Source: Sporosarcina sp. FSL K6-1522 (lineage in GTDB: Bacteria; Bacillota; Bacilli; Bacillales_A; Planococcaceae). Taken from it: DNA of 64,000 bases. The notes under the pieces were generated by a model. It worked only from the letters and a program-made list of their open reading frames with translations. It was not told the DNA's origin and searched no databases. The stretch covers positions 2,082,501-2,146,500 of the forward strand of contig NZ_CP152019.1 of NCBI RefSeq assembly GCF_038622445.1, written 5' to 3'. Positions 1 to 7,745 of the stretch are shown piece by piece (within the stretch, counting starts at the first letter, position 1; each line of letters begins with the position of its first letter). The position numbers were made by a program, and so were the translations under genes.

Positions 1-625
1 CATCTGCGAGCTCATGCTGAAGCCTGTCAATCGTCGTATTTTTTTCGTTTATTTCTTGTACTAACTGTTGTTGCTTCGTTTCATATTGGTTGCGTTCTTG
101 ATTGGTCATTTCAATTTGGCTGAGCCACTGTTGATGGACTTCCTGGAGAAGTTGAATGAGTCTCGCTTCGAGTTTTTCGATGGTCGTTTGATAGTGTGCG
201 ATTTTGCTATGTAGGGCAGCGACTTGTTTGTCATGTTTTTTGTCGCTGGATGGAGGGGAAGTCGGTTTGTTTTTTAACTGGGAAATGACTGTAGTGAGTT
301 GTGTATTTACCGTCTGCAAATCGGTTTTGGTTGTTTGCAAAGCATCAATTGTAGTGATGTATTCTTTGTTTTTTGCTTCGAGTTCATGATACTCACCGGA
401 TTGCTTGTCGAATGCTTCGGATACCATATGTAGCTTTTCAACTAACACCTTATTTTCATTCGTTAGTTGCTCATTTTCTTCTGTAAATCGTTCGACTAAT
501 GAATAGTGATAGCTATTTTTGTATTTTTGCACTTCCTGTTTATATTTGGCTAATTCCGCTTTTAGGAAAATAATCATTTGTTGGAGCTGGAGGGGGTCAT
601 GATTTTTGATGTATTCACTATTCAT
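1..625 (-). CDS. Coiled-coil protein, partial (3' end outside window)
   Basis: The reading frame opens with ATG at 625 behind a strong ribosome site (GGAGGTG, about 6 bases upstream) and stays open for 208 codons to the window edge, so the C-terminus is missing. The N-terminus reads MNSEYIKNHDPLQLQQM. The rest is almost wholly charged and Gln-rich, with heptad-like spacing (KAELAKYKQEVQKYK, then ENEQLTNENKVLVEKLH), broken by a short Lys/Pro/Ser linker near residue 115. I see no signal peptide, membrane segment or catalytic motif. It is the last gene of a three-gene minus-strand set with 677-973 and 966-1532. A structural or scaffold role is inferred from the coiled coil. A link to sporulation is only suggested by the neighbourhood. 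Family not recognised. Confidence 0.8.
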   Translation of the reverse strand, partial: MNSEYIKNHDPLQLQQMIIFLKAELAKYKQEVQKYKNSYHYSLVERFTEENEQLTNENKVLVEKLHMVSEAFDKQSGEYHELEAKNKEYITTIDALQTTKTDLQTVNTQLTTVISQLKNKPTSPPSSDKKHDKQVAALHSKIAHYQTTIEKLEARLIQLLQEVHQQWLSQIEMTNQERNQYETKQQQLVQEINEKNTTIDRLQHELAD

Positions 626-676
626 ATTTACACCTCCTATCACAGCTTATTTCGGGAAGTTTGCTTTAGTGAACGA

Positions 677-973
677 TTAGAATTGTTCTTTGAGTAAGGT
701 GATGATTTCTTCAAAGTCTTTTTTATTATCGACTATGATACGTTCAAGCTCCTCTAATATTTCCACTTGAGCATCTCGATTATCATTTTGAGAAGTGAAA
801 CGCTGGCTATTCATCAGCATATAGATGATTAACATATTCAATGTACGGTTTTCTAAAAAAATAAAACTATTATCCTTCTTATCTTCTGTTCGTTCATGTA
901 GCTGTTCCTTCATAAACTGGCGGAGTATATGCTTGACGAATACATCTTGTTCATTGCCATGTACTTCACTCAT
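677..973 (-). CDS. Small hypothetical protein (98 aa)
   Basis: The start is ATG at 973 (MSEVHGNEQDVF), preceded by AGGAGG with normal spacing. It overlaps the end of the upstream gene by 8 bases (ATGAGTGA), so the two are translationally coupled. A longer in-frame extension to 1060 lies inside the neighbour and is not used. The protein is acidic and helical, with a central hydrophobic stretch (LNMLIIYMLMN) too short and polar-flanked to be a clear membrane anchor, and a C-terminus rich in Glu/Lys (EILEELERIIVDNKKDFEEI). No family recognised. Coupling implies that it works with, or in the same process as, the 188-residue protein encoded just upstream. Confidence 0.7.
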   Translation of the reverse strand: MSEVHGNEQDVFVKHILRQFMKEQLHERTEDKKDNSFIFLENRTLNMLIIYMLMNSQRFTSQNDNRDAQVEILEELERIIVDNKKDFEEIITLLKEQF

Positions 974-1532
974 TGTTTTCCTCCTGTCTATGCACAGTGC
1001 CATTGAGATTGATAGGATTGATGACGGTAACGCCCTCTTTTTGTTGATCGCTAAATGCAAATCCCATAATGCTGCCTGCGTAATCCGCGTTAGCTATCCA
1101 TTTGATTTGAAAATTGGAAAATGAAATGGTTTCATCTGGGGCAATCACTGTTTTTCCGGAAGGTTTAAGCCAAAACTCTTCTATATTGGCTTTGTCATTA
1201 AGTCGTTCCCATCCCCCGGCATTTTTCAATGATTGTTTGAAGTTTTCATAGGTATACCTTCCGGAAAAGGAGAATGGAGAATCGGTTGGAATTTTGATGC
1301 ATATATAAGGGTTGGTAATCGGCTGATTGCCGATATTTTGTACATGATAAGAACCGAGGCATAAGCTTTCATGTTCAGGATTATGAGAAATGTTTAATGA
1401 ATACGTAAAGTAACTAATGATTGCGGATTTGTTAGACTCGCGGTTGGCATGAACCCATTTTTTGATTTCATCTACGTAGGATTTTGTTTGTTGATGGAGC
1501 TGCACAATCTTGTCTCCCACATCATTGCTCAT
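966..1532 (-). CDS. Hypothetical protein (188 aa), first gene of a three-gene set
   Basis: ATG at 1532 follows AAAGGGG at good distance. The first 40 residues are helical and Gln/Lys-rich (GDKIVQLHQQTKSYVDEIKKW). The remainder looks like a beta-rich globular domain, with phrases such as SYHVQNIGNQPITNPYICIK that resemble an immunoglobulin-like or CARDB-like fold. There is no signal sequence, so it is cytoplasmic or, if sporulation-related, made in the mother cell. It overlaps the next gene by 8 bases. I cannot name the family. The beta-sandwich idea is inference from the pattern of alternating hydrophobic residues. Confidence 0.7.
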   Translation of the reverse strand: MSNDVGDKIVQLHQQTKSYVDEIKKWVHANRESNKSAIISYFTYSLNISHNPEHESLCLGSYHVQNIGNQPITNPYICIKIPTDSPFSFSGRYTYENFKQSLKNAGGWERLNDKANIEEFWLKPSGKTVIAPDETISFSNFQIKWIANADYAGSIMGFAFSDQQKEGVTVINPINLNGTVHRQEENNE

Positions 1533-1552
1533 GATTTTCTACCCCTTTTCTG

Positions 1553-1584
1553 CAAAAAAATAAAGAGAGGAATATCCTCTCTTT
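1553..1584 (-). terminator. Intrinsic terminator of the 1627-2289 gene
   Basis: A 10-bp perfect stem (AAAGAGAGGA with TCCTCTCTTT, 3-base loop) is followed in the minus direction by a run of T (A-run at 1554-1560 on the plus strand). It separates the Cys-rich protein gene from the three-gene set downstream. Confidence 0.85.
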
Positions 1585-1626
1585 ACAGTATGTTTGGATG
1601 TTAGTTGTTAGCACCATTCCCCGATA

Positions 1627-2289
1627 TTAGTGACAGCAATTGCCGTGGCCGTGACCCTCATGAGGGAAAACAGAAGGGCATTGTTTCGGGCGCATTGGTG
1701 CAGGGCACATCGTTGGTATTTCCTCTCTTGGTTCACAGAAATCTGCTAGGAATTCAACAGTTACTGGGAATGTCGATTGGATGCTTTGGCAAGTTGTTAC
1801 GGAGAGGGATAGGGCGCCAAACGTGATTGTCTGATCACCTGCAGTGAGTCTACCAGTTGTACATACGAAACAATCTAACTCTGTGTACGTAACTTCCACC
1901 TCAGTGCCTTCAGGTGCACACAAGGTAACTTGCTCACAGCGAGAAACCGGAATCTCTGCGCTTGTAAACATCGTTCCATTTGGTAATGTGACGATAATTG
2001 TTACAACAAAATTCTTCTGTATCGTCAGCTGTTGAAGGCATACAGTCTTTCCATCGATGCAAAATGGTCGATCTTCACGATGTAGGATGATGATTGGATT
2101 CGATGCAGCGGGAGCTACGTCGCATGTAACGGTCGCACCTTCTAAATTTGTCATTGCGGTTACTCTTGGGAAAGATTGAGCACCCGTTGGGGAAAGATCA
2201 AACGAATTTTCTTTCACAATCCAATCATACACCTTGTCGACATTGATACAAATTAGTTCTTTGCCATCACACGGCTGTTTATCTTGCAT
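1627..2289 (-). CDS. Cys-rich, His-tailed putative spore-surface protein (220 aa)
   Basis: The chosen start is ATG at 2289 (MQDKQPCDGKELIC), with GGAGGTG upstream. The frame is open further, to a TTG at 2307, but that codon overlaps the ribosome site. The protein has about a dozen Cys spread through Thr/Val-rich beta-type sequence (VTIIVTLPNGTMFTSAEIPV) and a metal-binding-looking tail, GHGHGNCCH. There is no signal peptide. Cys-rich, beta-rich proteins with CC/H tails are typical of Bacillales coat and exosporium crust layers, where they cross-link or bind metal. That role is inference from composition and from the BclB-type genes 1.4 kb away. It has its own terminator and probably its own promoter. 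Confidence 0.65.
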   Translation of the reverse strand: MQDKQPCDGKELICINVDKVYDWIVKENSFDLSPTGAQSFPRVTAMTNLEGATVTCDVAPAASNPIIILHREDRPFCIDGKTVCLQQLTIQKNFVVTIIVTLPNGTMFTSAEIPVSRCEQVTLCAPEGTEVEVTYTELDCFVCTTGRLTAGDQTITFGALSLSVTTCQSIQSTFPVTVEFLADFCEPREEIPTMCPAPMRPKQCPSVFPHEGHGHGNCCH

Positions 2290-2560
2290 GCTTGCAGACA
2301 CCTCCAAATTTTTTGTCTTTCTGTCGTAGCATATGATGCAAAGAAATTCTTGTATGGGCGCGGAAATACATTATCGAAACTTTTTTCTTGCACATGCAAG
2401 AGAGCAGACGATAAGTAATCAGTGCCACCGACATCGAAGGAGGTAGATCCGGAGAATCCGGTACTGTATCTTATTGTCATCTAATGTTAAGGGTGTCAAT
2501 TTGTCACGTACTGAAAATGATATCAATAGAATAGTACTGTACACAAAGGGGTGAAAAGTG

Positions 2561-3469
2561 ATGGAGGATGCTAAGGTATACACTGTCGAAGACATTGAAA
2601 AACTGAAGCAGAAAGTTGCGGCCTATCGAGACACTTTAACCATGTTGAACACAAGAAATTCAGGGGATGACAAACAAGGTACACAGATGGAGGAGTATGA
2701 GCGGAAAATTAACCATTTTTCAGGGCAAATGGGTGATCTTAATCAAACTGTAAAGGAGTTGAATCAAGATCTTTCATTAATAATAAATAAAATGACACAG
2801 CATAAGAGTAGCGTTGAAAGCGAAACAATAGAGGTGATGGAGGGACAAAATTCTATTGTCACTGCTGACGGGGAAGTGGGGGAAAAGACGGGGATGATAA
2901 GGGGGGAGGTTGCAAATCAACAACCGAACCAATCACCATCGTATCAGCAACTTCAAAGTCTCTTTGGAAGGGCTAGTAGGGCTAGTGCCATTCAAGAGCC
3001 ATTAGAGCGTGTAACACCTATAGAAAGCATGGATTTGCAAGAGAAGTATTCAGAGGAGCAGCAGGGCTTTAACAAAAAAAGCTTTCCTGCAATCGGCACT
3101 CATCCGTCCCAAATCTATAATGGTCTGTACAAAAATGTTCATGCAAAATCAACGATTCACCTTAATAAGCGTGTAAAAAATCAAGTGACTAGCGTCAATG
3201 AGATTTCCACTAGTCCTACTTCTACGAAGAGTCCTGAACCTGAAAAAATGCAAGAAGTAGAAAAATATTTGGATAGTCTGCCTACTATTACTTCGATTGA
3301 GGAGGAGAAAGTGGTAATTGCGAAGGAAGAAGTCTCAATTGAGGAGGAGAAAGCCCTGATTGAAAAGGGGGAATCCCAGAGTGAAATCACGGATGAAACA
3401 CAACAACAACAAGAGCATAAACCGAAAGAAACGTTATCGATTTTCAACTTTTTTCGCAAGAGATGGTAG
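2561..3469 (+). CDS. Coiled-coil, low-complexity probable spore coat protein (302 aa)
   Basis: ATG at 2561 is placed about 7 bases after AAAGGGGTG; a GTG three bases earlier is too close to the ribosome site. Residues 1-75 form a coiled coil (EDIEKLKQKVAAYRDTL, then GDLNQTVKELNQDLSLI). The middle is Gln/Ser/Thr-rich and disordered. Residues 240-290 carry a repeated acidic segment (SIEEEKVVIAKEEV, then SIEEEKALIEKGE). The last residues are SIFNFFRKRW. This architecture, with a short aromatic/basic C-terminal tag after a disordered Glu/Gln region, is reminiscent of CotO-like morphogenetic coat proteins, but I cannot assign the family. A terminator follows at 3518. Confidence 0.6.
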   Translation: MEDAKVYTVEDIEKLKQKVAAYRDTLTMLNTRNSGDDKQGTQMEEYERKINHFSGQMGDLNQTVKELNQDLSLIINKMTQHKSSVESETIEVMEGQNSIVTADGEVGEKTGMIRGEVANQQPNQSPSYQQLQSLFGRASRASAIQEPLERVTPIESMDLQEKYSEEQQGFNKKSFPAIGTHPSQIYNGLYKNVHAKSTIHLNKRVKNQVTSVNEISTSPTSTKSPEPEKMQEVEKYLDSLPTITSIEEEKVVIAKEEVSIEEEKALIEKGESQSEITDETQQQQEHKPKETLSIFNFFRKRW

Positions 3470-3517
3470 GCTCTATCTAGATAAGTTCTTCGGGTCAACA
3501 AATCTAATTCTTAATTT

Positions 3518-3554
3518 ACGGCCACTCTGACTGATTGTCGGGGCGGCCGTTTTT
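3518..3554 (+). terminator. Probable intrinsic terminator
   Basis: Inverted repeat ACGGCC (3518-3523) and GGCCGT (3545-3550) around a long loop, followed by five T. The stem is short, so strength is uncertain. It ends the coiled-coil gene. Confidence 0.55.
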
Positions 3555-3707
3555 AGCATGGGGATGATGGAGTCTAGCTAGTTAGACCGGAGTCCGGCGA
3601 AATTTATATGCCATTGGAGTAACTGGAAAACTGTTCAAGAAAATGGTTGATAGCCCGTCCGCCCTGCTACCACCTTGAATAGGATAAGGAGGAAAGGAGG
3701 TGTTAAT

Positions 3708-4340
3708 ATGACTTGTAATCATGGATGTAATTCAGGAGCTTGTGGTTCTAAACGCCATGGTAAGGTGAATTGTAAGAACTTTGGGCCATTCAATGCGATC
3801 GATGCAGCTTGTATCTTACCACCAGCTATTAAGGGTTCGGTTATCCCATTCGCTTCAGGTTTGACTCCAATGGTCTTGACTTCAGTTTTAAATGATTTAG
3901 TGAGTACTGGCTCATTAGTCGCATTCGGTACGAATATACCAACTGCAGGTGTTCTTGGCAATACAATCGATTTGACAGGAGCGATTGGTGGTCTATTAAA
4001 CGAATCATTCTCAGTTCCACGAGCAGGCACGGTAACATCTATTTCGGCAACGTTTACACCAACAGTTGCCCTCGTAGTGACTGGAGCGACAACGGTTGTT
4101 GCACGACTTTACCATGCACCAGCAGGAAGTGGAGTTTTCACTGCTACAGATGTAGCAGTTAATCTAGCACCGAACATCAACCTCATAGCTGTAGGAGGTC
4201 TAGTTGAGGGGACATCATCAAATTTTGCGCCATTAGCTGTAAATCCGGGAGATCGTTTGTTAATGACGTTCTCGACAACTTCAGCTGGTCTAGCTAGTGT
4301 AGTAACAGGTACTGCGAGTGCAGGTATCACGATTGCGTAA
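3708..4340 (+). CDS. BclB C-terminal-domain exosporium/spore surface protein, copy 1 (210 aa)
   Basis: ATG at 3708 has an excellent ribosome site (GGAAAGGAGG). The N-terminus is a short Cys/His-rich head (MTCNHGCNSGACGSKRHG), then FGPFNAIDAACILPP, then a domain of about 165 residues with the phrases VIPFASG, GNTIDLTGAIGGLLNESFSV, TSISATFTP, ARLYHAPAGSG, GDRLLMTFS and TASAGITIA. These match the C-terminal domain of BclB/ExsJ-type exosporium proteins (TIGR03721 family), which is normally joined to a collagen-like stalk. Here no Gly-X-Y stalk is present, so the domain is attached directly to the head. It is tandem with a diverged paralogue at 4551. A role on the spore surface is established for the family and inferred here. 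Confidence 0.85.
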   Translation: MTCNHGCNSGACGSKRHGKVNCKNFGPFNAIDAACILPPAIKGSVIPFASGLTPMVLTSVLNDLVSTGSLVAFGTNIPTAGVLGNTIDLTGAIGGLLNESFSVPRAGTVTSISATFTPTVALVVTGATTVVARLYHAPAGSGVFTATDVAVNLAPNINLIAVGGLVEGTSSNFAPLAVNPGDRLLMTFSTTSAGLASVVTGTASAGITIA

Positions 4341-4408
4341 TTGGCAATTGTTCTAGATATCAAAATCGAGAGAAAGTATTCAAAATGAATCATTTTTTGG
4401 TGCAAACC

Positions 4409-4445
4409 AGCTCTTTTCATTTCAACGATGGAAAGGGCTTTTTTC
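4409..4445 (+). terminator. Terminator of the first BclB-like gene
   Basis: Stem AGCTCTTT with AAAGGGCT (one G-T pair), then a run of six T. The same AAAGGGCTTTTT core is repeated in the terminator of the second copy, consistent with duplication of the whole unit. Confidence 0.75.
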
Positions 4446-4550
4446 TAATGAATGAAATTTTATAACGCTACAACAGGGCAACTGTTTTTTAGTCAAGCCC
4501 CTGACAAAATAAAGGGTTTGAATAGGATAGTGGAGAAAGGAGAGTTTAAG

Positions 4551-5180
4551 ATGAATTCTAATGATTCCTTTAAAAGTTTTCGTGATCGATGCCATCACCA
4601 ATCGCGAAATGTATGCAAGGCAGTTGGACCTTTTACGGCCCCTCAAGCTGCCTGTGCGCCCCCTCCAGTTCGCATTGGTACGATGATTCCCTATGCATCT
4701 GGTAAAACGCTTGTCAATTTGTCTACTAATGCAATCGGATCAGCTTTAAATTATGCTTTCATCGGATTTGGTGCGGCTATTGACGTGGTGGGTCCGCTTT
4801 TCGGCTCGATAGATGTTGCGACTGTATTGGACGAAGCCTTCTCAGTATCCCGAGCAGGCGCTTTAACAGCTATTTCTGCGTCTTATACTGAACCTTCTAC
4901 ATTCAACCTTGGGAATCGAATATTTATTGTCAACGCAAGAATTTATCGTGCAACTGCAGGAAGTACTAGCTTCTTTGCTACAAATGCAACTGTAGATTTA
5001 AATCCCTTAACAGGTAACATTATCGCAGGCACTACAATTCATGGAGAGAATGACAATTTCCCACCGGTACTCGTAAAGGCGGGAGACCGTTTGTTGATGG
5101 TATTTTCATTGACTGAGGTAGGGGCAGTTGGAGTTGGTAATCTTCAAGGGAGAGTAAGTGCAGGATTAACTATCGAATAA
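4551..5180 (+). CDS. BclB C-terminal-domain spore surface protein, copy 2 (209 aa)
   Basis: ATG at 4551 follows AAAGGAGAG. An upstream in-frame ATG at 4452 is ignored because it overlaps the preceding terminator region. The head lacks the Cys cluster of copy 1 and reads MNSNDSFKSFRDRCHHQSRN, then AVGPFTAPQAACAPPP. The domain keeps MIPYASG, VLDEAFSVSRAGALTAISAS, ARIYRATAGSTSFF, GDRLLMVFS and GRVSAGLTIE. It is clearly paralogous to 3708-4340 but well diverged. Both genes share an upstream block, TTGAATAGGATA, about 20 bases before the start. Expected location is the exosporium or outer coat. Confidence 0.85.
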   Translation: MNSNDSFKSFRDRCHHQSRNVCKAVGPFTAPQAACAPPPVRIGTMIPYASGKTLVNLSTNAIGSALNYAFIGFGAAIDVVGPLFGSIDVATVLDEAFSVSRAGALTAISASYTEPSTFNLGNRIFIVNARIYRATAGSTSFFATNATVDLNPLTGNIIAGTTIHGENDNFPPVLVKAGDRLLMVFSLTEVGAVGVGNLQGRVSAGLTIE

Positions 5181-5229
5181 AGACTGTTGCGATCGACATA
5201 AAGATCAAGAGGAAGTAGGTAGGGAAATC

Positions 5230-5269
5230 AGCCCTTTCATTTAAGTAAGCAATCTGAAAGGGCTTTTTG
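5230..5269 (+). terminator. Terminator of the second BclB-like gene
   Basis: Ten-base perfect stem AGCCCTTTCA (5230-5239) with TGAAAGGGCT (5255-5264), followed by TTTTT. Confidence 0.9.
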
Positions 5270-5311
5270 GATTTGGAAATTTCCTGTATTAAAAATCCAT
5301 TTATTTTCCAT

Positions 5312-5340
5312 TTGAATCTCTGTTTTAAATGATGTATAAT
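5312..5340 (+). promoter_or_regulatory. Sigma-A promoter of the non-coding transcript
   Basis: TTGAAT (5312-5317), spacer of exactly 17 bases, TATAAT (5335-5340). Predicted transcription start is near 5347. No ORF begins downstream until 5646. Confidence 0.75.
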
Positions 5341-5346
5341 CAATTT

Positions 5347-5605
5347 ACAAGCTGCATTGTTCGTATAAACATTAAGTTTTAACCTTTAAGCTGTAAAAGG
5401 GAGTTTTATCTAGAAACTTGAATGGCAGGCCTCATTCTTTCGATAATGAGGACAGACAGGACTGTTTCTGCGAACACCCACTTTGAGGAGTGGTGGTTTA
5501 AAACTTCATTGTAATACTATACGGCAAAGGCGGCTTATACATAAGAACCATTGAAACTAATAGGTTTTCAGACAAACATCATCCTGTAGTGGATGGTGTT
5601 TTTTT
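5347..5605 (+). ncRNA. Structured non-coding RNA, possible 6S RNA (ssrS) or leader RNA
   Basis: A region of about 260 bases lies between a near-consensus sigma-A promoter and a strong intrinsic terminator, with no coding potential. It folds as a long rod by eye: GTATAA (near 5363) with TTATAC (near 5536); GGAGTTTTA (near 5401) with TAAAACTTC (near 5499); and an inner perfect hairpin CCTCATT/AATGAGG. Between the first two stems, unpaired strands of about 30 bases on each side form a large internal bubble. That rod-with-bubble form is the hallmark of 6S RNA, and AGTTTTAACC in the 5' strand resembles the product-RNA template of Bacillus 6S-1 as I remember it. Alternatively it is a cis-acting leader of the membrane hydrolase gene at 5646. 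Confidence 0.45.
5576..5605 (+). terminator. Terminator of the non-coding RNA
   Basis: Stem ACATCATCC (5576-5584) with GGATGGTGT (5591-5599), loop of 6, then a run of seven T. It lies 40 bases before the start codon of the next gene. Confidence 0.85.
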
Positions 5606-5645
5606 GGTTAAGTTTTGGAGGAAATAGTTCGAAAAGGAGATTAGC

Positions 5646-6125
5646 ATGACAGGGAACACCCACATCGTAGGCGGTATTGCAGCAAGTCTTGCTTATGCAC
5701 AATTCACAAATCATGATCCGATTATTATGCTAGCGGCAGGTGTCGTAGGCGCGCTACTTCCGGATATTTGTCACACGGGTAGTAAGATTGGGCGAAAATT
5801 GCCGCTGTTAGCGAAATTGGTCAATAAGCTGTTCGGCCACCGAACATTTACACACAGTTTGCTATTTTTAGTGATGATGGCGGCGATACTAAATGCGTTC
5901 ATGCCATTTGAAGCGGTGACAGCAGGGATATTGGTAGGCATGGTGAGCCACTATCTATTGGATATGGCGACGAAAAATGGTATTAAATTATTGTTTCCAA
6001 TTAAGCTGACGGTTCGTTTGCCAATTACGACGAAAACAGGAAGCAAAGTGGAGACAATTGTATTCAGCGCATTGACGCTGTTGTCTTTTTATTTTGGGTA
6101 TGAGGCATTTCGTTTCTATTTATAA
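5646..6125 (+). CDS. YdjM-type metal-dependent membrane hydrolase (DUF457), 159 aa
   Basis: ATG follows AAAAGGAG. The protein has the family layout: N-terminal NTHIVGG (residues 4-10), then LPDICHTGSKIGR, then GHRTFTHSLLF, with three or four membrane segments. His and Asp in THxxGG, PDxxH and HRTxTHS are the presumed metal ligands. This is the YdjM/YvsG family of membrane-bound hydrolases; the substrate is not established. Family length is about 160-180 residues, so this is complete. It is the first coding gene after the structured RNA and could be controlled by it if that RNA is a leader. Confidence 0.85.
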   Translation: MTGNTHIVGGIAASLAYAQFTNHDPIIMLAAGVVGALLPDICHTGSKIGRKLPLLAKLVNKLFGHRTFTHSLLFLVMMAAILNAFMPFEAVTAGILVGMVSHYLLDMATKNGIKLLFPIKLTVRLPITTKTGSKVETIVFSALTLLSFYFGYEAFRFYL

Positions 6126-6162
6126 GCAGTAATGGGAAGGTTGAAATAGGGGGATTTATAAA

Positions 6163-7035
6163 ATGGGTGGACAAAAATTGGGGAAAACAATTGTATTTGA
6201 ATACATACAAATTATCTTTGGAGCTGCACTAGTCGGTTTGGCATTCAATATCTTTCTATTGCCGTCGAAACTGGCAGCGGGTGGCGTCTCGGGGATTAGT
6301 ACAATCCTCCATGAACTATTCCAATTCAATCCGGCTTATGTGCAATGGGCTATTAATTTGCCATTATTGCTACTGGGCGTGATTTTGGTCGGCAAGGAAT
6401 TCAGTTTAAAAACGTTGGTTGGGACAACTTTTGTGCCATTTGTCATTTGGTTGACGGCGGATATGAAGCTTGGCGTTGATAATCCGTTATTAGGTGCAAT
6501 TTACGGGGGAATTATGCTCGGTGTTGGGCTTGGTATCGTTTACCGTGGGAATGGCTCGACGGGTGGAACGGCTTTGATTGCACAATTGGTGAAGAAATTC
6601 ACGGGCCTTTCCAGTGGTTTTTCACAATTGCTGGTCGATGGACTTGTTGTTTTGACTTCAGCATTCGTCTTTAACTTTGAGTTGGCACTATACGCGATGA
6701 TCGCGATTTACGTGACCAGCAAAGTGATTGATTTCGTCCAATTGCAAACATCACCGACTAAACTGGTGCTCATCATTACCGATAAAGAAGAGGAAGTCCA
6801 AGCCCTTATTAAAAATGAAATCAACCGTGGCTTGACGAAAATCAAATCGATTGGTGGATATGCCAATCAAGAAAAAACGATGATTTTATGTGTTGTTGAA
6901 CAATCAGAGGCCGTCTATTTAAAAAAGTTGTTGCAAACATATGAACCGACATCATTTGTCATCTTCCTGAATGCATCTGAAATCCTTGGCCGAGGATTTT
7001 CACGGGCACAATTTGATGAGGATGAAGTGAAATAG
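6163..7035 (+). CDS. YitT family membrane protein (290 aa)
   Basis: ATG is preceded by GGGGGA. The N-terminal 200 residues contain five or six membrane segments with the family signatures LLPSKLAAGGVSGIS and YRGNGSTGGTALIAQ. The C-terminal 85 residues form the soluble DUF2179 domain (KLVLIITDKEEEVQ, GLTKIKSIGGYANQEKTMI). The length is typical of YitT/YpjC/YvjA paralogues of Bacillus. Function is unknown for the family; a transport role is commonly guessed from the topology. It has its own terminator at 7042. Confidence 0.9.
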   Translation: MGGQKLGKTIVFEYIQIIFGAALVGLAFNIFLLPSKLAAGGVSGISTILHELFQFNPAYVQWAINLPLLLLGVILVGKEFSLKTLVGTTFVPFVIWLTADMKLGVDNPLLGAIYGGIMLGVGLGIVYRGNGSTGGTALIAQLVKKFTGLSSGFSQLLVDGLVVLTSAFVFNFELALYAMIAIYVTSKVIDFVQLQTSPTKLVLIITDKEEEVQALIKNEINRGLTKIKSIGGYANQEKTMILCVVEQSEAVYLKKLLQTYEPTSFVIFLNASEILGRGFSRAQFDEDEVK

Positions 7036-7041
7036 AAGCAT

Positions 7042-7079
7042 AAAACAATCCGCTGTGTGATTACAGGCGGGTTGTTTTT
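7042..7079 (+). terminator. Terminator of the yitT-like gene
   Basis: Stem AAAACAATCCGC with GCGGGTTGTTTTT (one G-T pair), ending in five T. Confidence 0.85.
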
Positions 7080-7160
7080 GTTTATAGAAGAATGAAGGTT
7101 ATTCCAATGCGATTGTTGAAGTTAACTATATATTGCAATCATTCGACAGGGGGAATCGGT

Positions 7161-7610
7161 ATGGCGTTTTCAGTAGTACGGGTTGAGGATTTACGGGCGA
7201 TTGAAATTGCTCGATTAGTGCAGGAAAGTGAAGCGGAAGGCTACCGTTTTTTATCACGCTTGGTCAATGATTTTCAAGATGGTACAAATCGATTTAACAA
7301 GCCGGGGGAAGCGTTGTTTGCTGTTCAAAATGACGATCGTGATGTTGTAGCCATCGGGGGTGTTAATCAATCGCCGTTTGCCAACAATCCGCAAGCTGCC
7401 CGCTTACAACGGTTTTATGTATTGGACGATGTGAGGCGGCAAGGAGTTGGTTCACTTTTACTTAAAGAAATTATCAATCATGCGTGCGATACATTCAATG
7501 AGATGACGGTACGGACAGAATCTTCGAAGGCAGATGCCTTTTATCGAGCTAATGGATTTGAGTTGGATGATACTGCGTCTGAGACGACGCATGTGATGAA
7601 GTTGAGGTAG
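7161..7610 (+). CDS. GNAT family N-acetyltransferase (149 aa)
   Basis: The start is ATG at 7161 (MAFSVVRVEDL), behind AGGGGGAA. The open frame continues upstream to 7092 but without a ribosome site. The acetyl-CoA-binding motif A is LQRFYVLDDVRRQGVGSLLL (R/Q-x-x-G-x-G), followed by NEMTVRTESSKADAFYRANGF, the usual C-terminal strand-helix. Acceptor substrate unknown. The gene is followed by a non-coding gap and then unrelated genes, so no operon partner helps. Confidence 0.8.
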   Translation: MAFSVVRVEDLRAIEIARLVQESEAEGYRFLSRLVNDFQDGTNRFNKPGEALFAVQNDDRDVVAIGGVNQSPFANNPQAARLQRFYVLDDVRRQGVGSLLLKEIINHACDTFNEMTVRTESSKADAFYRANGFELDDTASETTHVMKLR

Positions 7611-7745
7611 TGGCATTAGTGGAAATGGAAAGCAGATAGATCAGAGTATTGATGTGAAACTCCGTTTCGTAACTTGAGAAATGATGTTTGTCAGTTGCCA
7701 AACGGAATAATTCTTATGTCGTATTTTTTCAAACGGGGTGAATAC

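Noticed and set aside
2253..2480. 75-aa minus-strand frame upstream of the Cys-rich protein
   Set aside because: No ribosome site; the region is the promoter gap between divergent genes.
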